Source: Planctomycetota bacterium (GTDB lineage Bacteria; Planctomycetota; Planctomycetia; Pirellulales; Pirellulaceae). Taken from it: a stretch of DNA of 44,759 nucleotides. Position 1 is the first letter of the stretch, and the number at the start of each line of letters is the position of its first letter. A model generated the notes under the pieces. The model saw only the letters and a list, made by a program, of their open reading frames with translations, was not told the origin of the DNA and did not search any database. This document shows positions 22,886 to 33,096 of the stretch, piece by piece. The DNA is taken from NCBI GenBank assembly GCA_026692905.1, contig JAPLNL010000017.1:1-44759 (forward strand), read 5' to 3'. The translations under genes were made by a program, and so were the position numbers.

Positions 22886-25819
22886 ATGGCCGCTCTTGGG
22901 CAAATTGATTTGCATGCCGCCTTGAATCGCTTTGGCCTTGAGGATTTTCGCAAAGGCCAAGAGGAAGTCATTAGCCACATTATCGCTGGCCATGATTGTT
23001 TGTGCGTTATGCCGACCGGCGGCGGCAAGAGCCTTTGCTACCAACTGCCTAGCTTGGTGCGGCCAGGGTTGACGATCGTGGTTTCGCCACTGATCGCTTT
23101 GATGAAAGACCAAGTCGACGCGCTTTCGAATCGCGGCATCTCCGCTACGTTGATCAATAGTACCTTGACAACCGCAGAACAAAATCAGCGGCTTGAGCAT
23201 GTTGCTGGCGGACATTACTCGATGGTCTATGTTGCACCTGAACGATTGCGCAACTCTCGGTTCCTGGACGCAATTCGGACCACTCCCATTCAACTGCTGG
23301 CAGTGGACGAAGCGCATTGCATTAGCGAATGGGGACACGACTTTCGGCCTGACTACCAGCGCCTCGGCCGTTTTCGCGAGGCGTTAGGTGGCGTTCAGAC
23401 CGTGGCACTGACAGCCACCGCGACGCCCAAAGTACGACAGGATATCGTCGACTCATTAAAGCTTCGCGTCGCCAAACATTTCATCACAGGCTTTGCGCGA
23501 GACAATCTCTATCTTGGTTCGATGCTCTGCATGGGCGATCGAGAAAAAGACAAGCAGTTGCTCGATTTCATCAAGGACCAAGTCGGCGCTGGAATCATTT
23601 ACGCTGCGACACGCAAACGCTGCGAAGCACTCGTCGACCAGATCGGCAAGGAGTTAAAGATCAGCGTGGGCGCCTACCACGCTGGTCTTCTACCTGAGCA
23701 ACGCAAACTCATCCAAGAGCAATTCATGGGTGGCCAGCTCAAGGTCATTATTGCCACCAATGCGTTTGGTATGGGGATCGACAAGTCCGATCTGCGATAT
23801 GTGGTTCACTACAACACGCCGGGGACATTGGAGGCCTACTATCAAGAAGCAGGTCGAGCGGGCCGCGATAGCTTGCCCTCCCAGTGTGTCTTGCTTTATA
23901 GTCCCCAAGATCGCTACATCCAAGAGTTCTTTATTGAGAACGCGAACCCGCCTCGTGAGCTCCTGGAGTCGGTTTATGAATTGCTCGTCAAGCGTCCGGA
24001 AGACCCAATCGAGTTAACAGCCGAAGAGATTCGCGAGCTAACCAATGCTCCAGCGACCACGGAAGCGATCAACTCGTGCTTGCAGATTCTCGGCAGAACC
24101 AGCGTGATGGAACGGCTCGAAATGTCAGGTGGACTAGCCATGTTTCGAATCGATAGCAAGCTGCCGACGCTGCTCGATTTGCTTCCGAAAGCCGCCAACG
24201 TCCAACGCACTGTGTTGCGAGCGGTAGAAAAGGCCATTGGTGACCGGCGAGAAGAAGCGGTCTACATCCACCCTCGATGGCTGATGCAACAATTGCAGAT
24301 GGATCGCGATGCACTCAATCGTACCCTTCGAGAGCTTTGCAAGCTGGATAGCTTTGAGTATGTGCCTCCGTTTCGGGGACGAGCCATTCATTTTCGTCGA
24401 CGCGATGTGCCCTTTAGCGAGCTGAAGATCGATCATGAGACACTCGCGGCAAGAAAAAAATCCGACTACGAAAAACTAGACAGAATGGTCTCCTACGCGC
24501 AAAGTCGATCTTGTAGACAGAAGACCATTCTTGAGTATTTTGGTGACGCATCGGCTTCCAATTGTGGAATCTGCGATCGATGTCAGGGCAAGATAGGGTG
24601 GCCGAATATGCCCAAGGTCACGGGCTTGCCTGAACCCAGTGCAAAAGAAAAGAAGTCGAAAGCAAAATCGCCAAGAGCTTTGCCAACAGAAAGTATGCCC
24701 GTAGTAAACGGAGCTGTCGGCGCAGTTGCTTTAGAAAACTCTGCGGCCCAGACAAAAGCCAATCCCAGCGTTGAGCCTTCTGCTACCAAATTGCCGCCGT
24801 CAGTTCTTCCTGCATCGACTTTGGTGGCATCGACTTCAGCTTCATCGAAGGAAAGCAAGCCTGCGGTCAAAAAAAGAAACGATTCCGAAGAGGACGAACT
24901 CCCTACATCGCTGTTACCGAGCGAGACCAAACCGGCCTACGATTTGATTGTCACCATTCTCAAAGCGGTTGAGCGAACGCATGGTTACTTGAGTAAGACG
25001 CTTCTGTCGCAGCACCTGTCTGGTGTGGAGAGCAAAGCGGTACAAGGTTTGCGTTTGCAAAGACTGCCTGAGTTTGGAATCCTCAAGTCGTGGAAGAAGT
25101 CGCATGCTTCTGGTTTTTTGGATCAGATGCTGGATGTTGAATTGCTTTGCATTTCAGAGCTGCGCGTTGGTAAAGTAACCGTCAGTATTTCGGACCAGGG
25201 GCGGGCGCTTGTTGCCGGAACCGTTGAGATGCCGGCCAAGATCATGCTCTATGTGCATCAGTGCCTTTTGGCGGCTGAGAAATCGAATGGGATTGCTATA
25301 ACAACTCCGTCTAAACCCCAAGACTGGAGCGACCCAATCGAGACGTCGGTTACCGTGAAGACTAGCCCCAAATTAGAGCGGCTGCAAACACAACCAATCT
25401 CCACTGCGGTACCAATCTCCTCTGTGGGAAAAGAGCAGCCTCTCACGACGAGCGACGAGCCTGTCCGACCTATAGCTCAATTGCCGCGTGCAACGGTCAG
25501 CGATGCAAGTGCTGGTCGGGACGTGACTGCGCCGATGATCGAGGATTGGCGGTGGACCGTTCGGCTCGTGGAGCATGGCTATCGGCTTGGCGAGTGCGCA
25601 TTGATACGCAGCAAGACGCCGGACTCGATTCTCGAAGACTTGACCAAGGCCTTGCAAGATGGCAAGCGCTTTACGATCGAACAGTTGTTCGATCGCAGAA
25701 CTCAAATCGCCGTGAAGGAGCTTCGCGAGCATGGTGATCCGCAGGCCACACCACCATCGATTTTTCAATCGTATCCGTCACTATGGCGCTTCATCCAGCG
25801 TTGGCTTGAACTTGGTTGA
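22886..25819 (+). CDS. recQ: RecQ-family ATP-dependent DNA helicase with long C-terminal extension
   Basis: A 3'-5' DNA helicase of 977 residues, against about 610 in E. coli. Helicase motifs: the RecQ-specific FGLEDFRKGQEEVI (16-29), Walker A MPTGGGKSLCYQ (42-53), DEAH at 141-144 followed by CISEWGHDFRPDY, the ALTATAT motif, and in the second RecA domain IIATNAFGMGIDKSDLRYVVHY and QEAGRAGRD. The zinc cluster is present at about 540-567 (CRQKTILEYFGD...NCGICDRC). A Ser/Pro/Lys/Ala-rich linker (about 572-680) separates it from a winged-helix-like segment at about 680-790, where the RQC domain normally follows the zinc cluster directly. After another linker, residues 890-977 form a last helical segment (EDWRWTVRLVEHGYRLGECA) resembling helicase-associated HTH domains. 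I see no HRDC domain. Confidence 0.93.
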   Translation: MAALGQIDLHAALNRFGLEDFRKGQEEVISHIIAGHDCLCVMPTGGGKSLCYQLPSLVRPGLTIVVSPLIALMKDQVDALSNRGISATLINSTLTTAEQNQRLEHVAGGHYSMVYVAPERLRNSRFLDAIRTTPIQLLAVDEAHCISEWGHDFRPDYQRLGRFREALGGVQTVALTATATPKVRQDIVDSLKLRVAKHFITGFARDNLYLGSMLCMGDREKDKQLLDFIKDQVGAGIIYAATRKRCEALVDQIGKELKISVGAYHAGLLPEQRKLIQEQFMGGQLKVIIATNAFGMGIDKSDLRYVVHYNTPGTLEAYYQEAGRAGRDSLPSQCVLLYSPQDRYIQEFFIENANPPRELLESVYELLVKRPEDPIELTAEEIRELTNAPATTEAINSCLQILGRTSVMERLEMSGGLAMFRIDSKLPTLLDLLPKAANVQRTVLRAVEKAIGDRREEAVYIHPRWLMQQLQMDRDALNRTLRELCKLDSFEYVPPFRGRAIHFRRRDVPFSELKIDHETLAARKKSDYEKLDRMVSYAQSRSCRQKTILEYFGDASASNCGICDRCQGKIGWPNMPKVTGLPEPSAKEKKSKAKSPRALPTESMPVVNGAVGAVALENSAAQTKANPSVEPSATKLPPSVLPASTLVASTSASSKESKPAVKKRNDSEEDELPTSLLPSETKPAYDLIVTILKAVERTHGYLSKTLLSQHLSGVESKAVQGLRLQRLPEFGILKSWKKSHASGFLDQMLDVELLCISELRVGKVTVSISDQGRALVAGTVEMPAKIMLYVHQCLLAAEKSNGIAITTPSKPQDWSDPIETSVTVKTSPKLERLQTQPISTAVPISSVGKEQPLTTSDEPVRPIAQLPRATVSDASAGRDVTAPMIEDWRWTVRLVEHGYRLGECALIRSKTPDSILEDLTKALQDGKRFTIEQLFDRRTQIAVKELREHGDPQATPPSIFQSYPSLWRFIQRWLELG

Positions 25820-25954
25820 GTCTGGGGCCGCAAGGCCGAGAACCGGGTGGGCTACCAATCGGCTAAAACGTGAGAATCGGTGCCGTGCTCAATGTTACCG
25901 TCGGGTTGCAACCCAATCGCAAAACCGGCGTGACTTGAACCATCTTGTTATTCA

Positions 25955-26692
25955 CTATCGTTTGTCTGAGTTCCGCTTGAGCTCTCGAAGTTCGGCTCTC
26001 AAACGCTCGTTCTCTTCTTTCAGTTTCGCGACAAGATCCGGTCGATCGGCTCTATGATGTTCCGAGTTTTCGTGCATCTCGGCTGCCAATCGCAGTTTGG
26101 CCGCATGCACGTCTCGCTCGATGTCTGCGGCCTTCTCCATTAGATTGTGAGCCATATCATGCTCCTCGGCCAATTTGAGATGTTCGGCGGCAACTCGTAG
26201 ATGATGCAAACGTTGACCGACCCTTTCGAGCTTTTCTATTTGTGCTCGGAATTCAGGGCGATGTTCGCCTCTCTCAGCGTGTTGAGCCTGGATTTTATTG
26301 AGGGCTCGTTCGATCTCGGCGATTTCTTCGCGAACTTTCATTAACTCCGACTCAGGGGCGCGCTCGTCTCGCATAATTCGCGCTTTGTTTAGCAAATCCT
26401 GTTGGCGGTCCTTGAGAATCAATCTTTCTTTGTCGATGCCAAAACCAACTTGCTTTTCTGGCCTGCCTTTGGATTTCGCTTCGAGTCGCTCAGCCATTTC
26501 CAGCAGTTTTGTGGATTCTTTTTCGATCTCGTGGGCTTGATCCTTGTTTCCTTGCTCGGCCAAGTGCGCAGCTTTGGATCGCATCACTTTTGCCCGCTCT
26601 CGTAACTCGTCCACATCAGAAGCAAAGAGTGCTCCGCCGCTAACGCAAAGCACGAGTCCAAAAATCACTTTCGAATATGCTGTTACATTCAT
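25955..26692 (-). CDS. Secreted coiled-coil protein, function unknown
   Basis: A 245-residue protein with a signal peptide (about residues 1-24, ending ALFASDV). The rest is almost wholly charged and heptad-like, for example AHEIEKESTKLLEMAERLEA, EEIAEIERALNKIQAQ and the C-terminal KLKEENERLRAELRELKR, so long coiled coils are expected. There are no cysteines in the mature part and no catalytic motif. Periplasmic coiled-coil proteins of this kind are common in planctomycetes but undescribed. The gene is convergent with recQ, 135 bases away, and is the downstream neighbour of the DUF-type secreted gene at 26959-27756. Confidence 0.75.
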   Translation of the reverse strand: MNVTAYSKVIFGLVLCVSGGALFASDVDELRERAKVMRSKAAHLAEQGNKDQAHEIEKESTKLLEMAERLEAKSKGRPEKQVGFGIDKERLILKDRQQDLLNKARIMRDERAPESELMKVREEIAEIERALNKIQAQHAERGEHRPEFRAQIEKLERVGQRLHHLRVAAEHLKLAEEHDMAHNLMEKAADIERDVHAAKLRLAAEMHENSEHHRADRPDLVAKLKEENERLRAELRELKRNSDKR

Positions 26693-26958
26693 TTGATTGT
26701 CTCTCTGTTCGATTTCTAGGTGGGATGGAAGCAGCGAGCTGTTGGACTAAGTAGTCGATGCGCCCGCTGCATTACTTTTGGGGTTGCGCGCTCGACCTAA
26801 AGGACATTGTAACGTTTCAAACAACGCTTGTGAAAAAGTTTGGGTACGTCACCGCCATGGATGGGCGAGTTTGGACTTTGAGGCCAGTTCTCCCCGAGCG
26901 CAACCCACCTCGCACTGGGAAACATGCTGAAGCAGAATGTTGGCCTGCGGAGCAAAAA

Positions 26959-27756
26959 TTACTTGTCTTCTTGCGCGAACTTCGAGTCATCGATTTTCGC
27001 TTCGTTGATGACAGGCTTGAAAGTAATAGTAGTGTAAGTAGTGAATACTGGCGTTTTGAGGATATTTTTGCTAACCGCATCCGATATTTTTGACGGATCG
27101 ACAACTGTCTCAGTGTCGATTTTGCGAATTAGTCCTTCGCCATCGATCCAGAGCGAGATCTTTGTATCGCCGAACTTTGCCTTGCCTTTGATCTTCCAGC
27201 ATTTTACTTTATCGACTTCTTCTTGCCCATCGACTTCTGGTTTGAGTAAGTCGGTGGTCATCATACCCCATGCTGATCCATCTTTATCGATCTGCAGTAG
27301 CGGAATTATGGCAGTTGCTGCTCCACCCGAGATACCGGTCGCGCTGGCCAAGGGTGTATCGAGCTTCTGACCTGTTTGTCTTTTACTATTGAGCGTCCAG
27401 AAGGAATCAAAGGACTTGCTATCCGATGACCAAATCGCGAACAGTTGATCTGGCTTGGCACCTGGAGTGGCGCTATGCCGAAACTGCCAACGAAATCGAC
27501 CGCCCCGTTCGAACGCTGTTCTAAACGGCATCTCATTCTTGATCTGCCGACCTTGGATACTAAATTCTTGCGTCAACAATCCATTATCGCAGTACGTCCG
27601 TATGCTTTTGTAAAGGCTGGTGGACGCGGCCAAACGATCTTGGGCAGTGAGCTCCGTTCTGGCCGAAGTAGAATTAGCATTCGGCTTTTGCGCATTAGAG
27701 GTTGCGCCGAACGCACAGAACGTTATCCCCAAAAATATTCGTAATTTCGTAAACAT
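26959..27756 (-). CDS. Secreted protein, possibly LolA/DUF2092-like
   Basis: From ATG 27754-27756 (AGGA eight bases upstream; ATG 27765 and TTG 27774 are upstream alternatives) the protein has 265 residues, with a signal peptide ending near SNAQ. The mature part starts with a helix (ELTAQDRLAASTSLYKSIR), then beta-rich sequence with RTAFERGGRFRWQFRHS, the paired VKCWKIKGKAKFGDTKISLW and IDGEGLIRKIDTETVVD, and a C-terminal FTTYTTITFKPVIN. The pattern, in which a conversion step K-CWKIKG is followed by ISLWID-GLIRKI, is that of LolA/DUF2092-type half-barrels that bind lipids or lipoproteins. This is a fold-level guess. Its partner genes are not nearby. Confidence 0.7.
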   Translation of the reverse strand: MFTKLRIFLGITFCAFGATSNAQKPNANSTSARTELTAQDRLAASTSLYKSIRTYCDNGLLTQEFSIQGRQIKNEMPFRTAFERGGRFRWQFRHSATPGAKPDQLFAIWSSDSKSFDSFWTLNSKRQTGQKLDTPLASATGISGGAATAIIPLLQIDKDGSAWGMMTTDLLKPEVDGQEEVDKVKCWKIKGKAKFGDTKISLWIDGEGLIRKIDTETVVDPSKISDAVSKNILKTPVFTTYTTITFKPVINEAKIDDSKFAQEDK

Positions 27757-29478
<1,722 letters not shown>

Positions 29479-29500
29479 AACTCTCAACCCATTCATTCCT

Positions 29501-29695
29501 CGGGGAGGGTGAGGCCACCGCTGTAAACATGTTTCCAACAAGTTTACCTAAGCAATTCATTGCTCGGGAGGGTGAGGCTCCTGCCGAACCTTTGAACCTT
29601 TGGACCGTTGGCTCGGCAGGAGCCTCGCCCTCCCTAAGGTTTTCAATAGAATTGACTTTGCAAAGATGTTTACAGCGGTGGCCTCGCTCTCCCCG
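29501..29695. repeat. Complete nested-palindrome repeat element (195 bp)
   Basis: The outer ends are inverted repeats: CGGGGAGGGTGAGGCCACCG and the complement of CGGTGGCCTCGCTCTCCCCG, extended by CTGTAAACAT. Inside lie two different spacers (one with TTTACCTAAGCAATTCATTG, one with ATTGACTTTGCAAAGATG) and the inner palindrome at 29566-29634, whose loop contains a small duplication (CCTTTGAACCTTTGG). Size and terminal inverted repeats recall a MITE or REPIN-like element; no transposase is present. I did not find a clear target-site duplication by eye. Confidence 0.85.
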
Positions 29696-29838
29696 AGACA
29701 GTAGAAATTGCCTAACGCGGACCATGCGTATTTCCGGACTCCTCTTCATATACGGCTCCGGGATAATCGATCTACAAGCTATCGGATGCGCATTTGGAAG
29801 ATACGCTAGCAAAGGGTCACAACGCAAAGTTGACGCAG

Positions 29839-31071
29839 ATGGCAAGGTCAGGGACAGGCATAAGGGTCAGAGACGCAAAGGACCGAGTTTTTCGGTTTCT
29901 GTTCGCGTTTTGGCTTGTGTCGTGTTTCACCGCACCAAGGGTCGCGTTCGCTCAATCCTCCGAGTTGGCTAGCGAAACGCAATCTCAATCTCGGGGCATG
30001 TTCCTCGTCAGCTCTTCCCTACCTTATTCGATCCCAGCCCCGTTCGAGGCCGAAACGGCGTCGCTGTCTGCGAAGCAGATTGGTCAGATTGCGGCTGAAC
30101 GATGCGGGCCAGCAAACTTGGTTACGGCGGATTCCAAATCGCGGTCGGCCCAGGCTCTCTTGCTTTGCAATGGGAGTGAGTCCACAGTTGAGGTAATGCG
30201 ATTGTTTCAATCGGCGGTTGCCTATCGATTGAAGCAAACGGCATCCAGCAACGCGATGAAGTTGCACTACGGCATTGCAGCATGTTTGTCGGCGGAGTGG
30301 ATGATGATCGAGACAATGGACTTGCTCGGGCAACAAGAAAAAGCGCAAGCGGCATTGGTCGAAAAGGGGATACCGATTCCTGACCCTTTGCTTGGTCATC
30401 GGCTCAAGATTCAACTGGATGACAAGCGACTTGAGAATCAATCCAAAATCGCTTTGCTTCGAACTCAGCTAGCAGCACTAGTCGGTACTGAAAACGCTTG
30501 TCGTCATGCTCCTATTGAGCCCAAAGAAATTGTCCCAAGTGATCAGGAAGTTTGTGAGCATATTCAACAAGCGTTGCGATGTCGCTGTGATATCCAAACG
30601 TTGCATCGACTAAGAAAACGGGTCAATGCGGAAACGCTCACCGTTTGGGATGGAATCGGGGCGATGCTGAGCGGAGTGCCAGCTTTGCCCCAGCCCAAGC
30701 CATTCTGGTCCAAATGGTTGCGGACCAAGCGTAGCCAAGCTGAGATTCAATGCGCGGTGGCTGCCCGATTGTCGTGGCTGGACGGTTTGATTGCCGAGCG
30801 GTCAAAGCAGGTTGCGATGGAGGTTGAAACTGCATTTGAGAAAAAGAAAACAGCGGCACTGCGTTGGGTAAAGTCGGGAGAGCAGATCGCAAACTGGGAA
30901 ATGCGAATCGAGCAACTGGAGAAGCTGAGCGAAGTGCAAGGGAATCTAGCGAGCCAGTACGAAGCCAAATTAAACCGTCTGCAGGCCGAGGGGCAGAGAA
31001 TCGAACTTTGGGCCGAATGGCACCTTGCAGATGAAGATTTGCAGTTGAGCATTGGCTGCGATTCGCAGTAA
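29839..31071 (+). CDS. Exported TolC-like (outer-membrane efflux protein-like) protein
   Basis: From ATG 29839 the protein has 410 residues; TTG 29794 would add 15. A signal peptide follows a charged stretch (FRFLFAFWLVSCFTAPRVAFA). Long helices dominate, with segments like DLLGQQEKAQAALVEKGIPI, RLENQSKIALLRTQLAALVG and EKLSEVQGNLASQYEAKLNR, the kind of helical repeat found in TolC-family proteins. Typical TolC beta-barrel segments are not obvious, so it may be a helical relative or a degenerate homologue. No membrane-fusion protein or inner-membrane pump gene is adjacent. The sequence before and at the start contains a short duplication (AAGGGTCA...ACGCAAAG at about 29813 and 29863), which makes the start uncertain. 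Confidence 0.55.
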   Translation: MARSGTGIRVRDAKDRVFRFLFAFWLVSCFTAPRVAFAQSSELASETQSQSRGMFLVSSSLPYSIPAPFEAETASLSAKQIGQIAAERCGPANLVTADSKSRSAQALLLCNGSESTVEVMRLFQSAVAYRLKQTASSNAMKLHYGIAACLSAEWMMIETMDLLGQQEKAQAALVEKGIPIPDPLLGHRLKIQLDDKRLENQSKIALLRTQLAALVGTENACRHAPIEPKEIVPSDQEVCEHIQQALRCRCDIQTLHRLRKRVNAETLTVWDGIGAMLSGVPALPQPKPFWSKWLRTKRSQAEIQCAVAARLSWLDGLIAERSKQVAMEVETAFEKKKTAALRWVKSGEQIANWEMRIEQLEKLSEVQGNLASQYEAKLNRLQAEGQRIELWAEWHLADEDLQLSIGCDSQ

Positions 31072-31221
31072 TCGTGGTGATGTGCGGCGACGACTCGCAA
31101 AAATACCGCGTTTTCTTGGGTATGAGCGATGCCAGATTGCGAATATATTGTTCATTCGCCTATTTGAGCCTGCTGGAGTTTCGCAGGCTGTTCGGAACTG
31201 AATTTGAGAGTTTTTCGCTGA

Positions 31222-33060
31222 ATGCCGCAGATCACGATCCAAGAATTGACCATCGGCTATCGAGGTCCTAGCTTACTTTCCGAAGTCTCATGTAGAATCG
31301 AACCAGGCGAAAAAATCGGGTTGCTCGGTCGTAACGGTTGTGGAAAAACCACGTTCATGCGATTGATTTCTGGCCAGGAGCGGGCTCAATCCGGGACCAT
31401 TGAAATGAGCGAAGGGACTCGAGTCGCAGTTCTTCCTCAAGACGTGCCGCTCGATATTCTCGGTACGGTCGAAGAAGTCGTGGCCCGTGGTCTGCCCGAC
31501 GAAATGAATGAAATCGAAAACCATTGGCAACGGGATACGTTCGTCGAACGCGTCTTGACGCAAATGGAACTCAACGGAAGCGTCGAGTTTCAAAGCCTGT
31601 CCACCGGTATGAAACGCCGTGTCTTGCTCGCGCAGGCCATCGTGAGCAAGCCTGAAGTTCTACTGCTCGACGAGCCCACGAATCACTTGGACATCGATGC
31701 AATTACATGGCTAGAGGGGTTTCTCAGCTCGCTACCAAGTACGCTGTTGTTCGTAACTCACGATCGCGCTTTTTTGACTCGACTCGCCAAACGCATCCTG
31801 GAAATCGATCGAGGGCAGCTTTTCGATTGGTCCTGTGACTACCCCACGTTCCTCAAACGCAAAGAACTGGCACTGCATGCGGAAGAAAAACAGCAAGCTC
31901 TTTTTGACAAGAAACTAGCCCAAGAAGAAGTGTGGATTCGAACAGGAGTCAAGGCGCGTCGAACTCGAAACGAAGGCCGCGTACGAGCTCTTGAAAAGAT
32001 GCGATCCGAACGTGCTCAACGTCGTACGACCGAGGGCAATGTCAAGATGCAAATCGATGCTGGCGAACGAAGCGGTATGTTGGTTTGCAGCCTCACCGGC
32101 GCATCTTTTGGTTATGGCGATAAGGTCATCATTCCACCGCTCGACTTGACTATTATGCGAGGCGACAAAGTCGGTATCATCGGTCGTAACGGAGCTGGCA
32201 AGTCGACTCTGCTGAAAGGGCTGCTCGGAAAGTTGGCTCCGCTGCAGGGAACCGTGCGACAGGGGACAAAGCTGGAGGTAGCTTACTTCGATCAAACTCG
32301 CGAAGTGCTCGATCTCGACAAGACGGCCGAGGAAAATGTCGGCCAAGGCAAGAGCATGATCACCGTCAACGGAAAATCGAAACACATCATCGGTTACCTC
32401 CAAGACTTTCTGTTTACACCCGAACAAGCTCGATCTCAGATCCGGTTTTTCTCAGGCGGTCAACGAAACAGACTCCTCCTGGCGAAGTTGTTCGCGCGAC
32501 CGGCGAACATGCTGGTAATGGACGAACCGACGAACGATTTGGACACCGAGTCGCTGGAGCTGTTGGAGGAGCGACTGGTCGATTACGAAGGAACCGTCTT
32601 GGTCGTATCTCACGATCGCTCGTTCTTGGATAACGTGGTGACCAGTACGATTGTCTTCGAAGAGGAGGGAGTCAAAGAATATGTCGGAGGTTATGACGAT
32701 TGGCTTCGTCAGAGGCAGTCCGGCAAAAAGATAGCCGCCCAAGCAGACGCGAGCAAAAAGGCCAATACCTCGAACGCTTCTGCTAAATCCAATTCATCGC
32801 CATCCCAACTTCCTGCCGAAGTTGCTGCATCGGGCAAAAAGATGAGCTTCAAGGAGAAGCAGGAACGAGATAAACTCCCGATTCAAATCGAGCAGTACGA
32901 AGCAGAGCAGCGGTCGATTCATGCGAAGATGGCCGAACCTGAGTATTTCAAGAAGGCTCAGGCTCAAATTGTGAAAGACCAGCGTCGTTTGACGGAGTTG
33001 GATGACCTACTGGTCCAATCGTATGCAAGACTGGAAGAGTACTTGACTCGCGAAGCGTAG
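31222..33060 (+). CDS. uup: ABC-F family ATPase (Uup-like)
   Basis: A soluble protein of 612 residues with two ABC ATPase domains and no membrane segment. First domain: Walker A GRNGCGKTT at 36-44, signature LSTGMKRR, Walker B LLLDEPTNHLD. A charged linker (about 215-285) joins it to the second domain: Walker A GRNGAGKST, signature FSGGQRNRLLLAK, Walker B VMDEPTNDLD. A C-terminal coiled-coil-like tail with KMSFKEKQERDKLP and ELDDLLVQSYARLEEYL matches the DNA-binding C-terminal domain of Uup. ABC-F proteins act on ribosomes; Uup is linked to transposon excision and ribosome-related functions. The first signature is LSTGM rather than LSGGQ, as in several Uup proteins. ATG 31222; convergent with the permease gene, 36 bases away. 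Confidence 0.93.
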   Translation: MPQITIQELTIGYRGPSLLSEVSCRIEPGEKIGLLGRNGCGKTTFMRLISGQERAQSGTIEMSEGTRVAVLPQDVPLDILGTVEEVVARGLPDEMNEIENHWQRDTFVERVLTQMELNGSVEFQSLSTGMKRRVLLAQAIVSKPEVLLLDEPTNHLDIDAITWLEGFLSSLPSTLLFVTHDRAFLTRLAKRILEIDRGQLFDWSCDYPTFLKRKELALHAEEKQQALFDKKLAQEEVWIRTGVKARRTRNEGRVRALEKMRSERAQRRTTEGNVKMQIDAGERSGMLVCSLTGASFGYGDKVIIPPLDLTIMRGDKVGIIGRNGAGKSTLLKGLLGKLAPLQGTVRQGTKLEVAYFDQTREVLDLDKTAEENVGQGKSMITVNGKSKHIIGYLQDFLFTPEQARSQIRFFSGGQRNRLLLAKLFARPANMLVMDEPTNDLDTESLELLEERLVDYEGTVLVVSHDRSFLDNVVTSTIVFEEEGVKEYVGGYDDWLRQRQSGKKIAAQADASKKANTSNASAKSNSSPSQLPAEVAASGKKMSFKEKQERDKLPIQIEQYEAEQRSIHAKMAEPEYFKKAQAQIVKDQRRLTELDDLLVQSYARLEEYLTREA

Positions 33061-33096
33061 AGCGATTTTCGAAATTGCAACTGTGCCGAACTGTTT

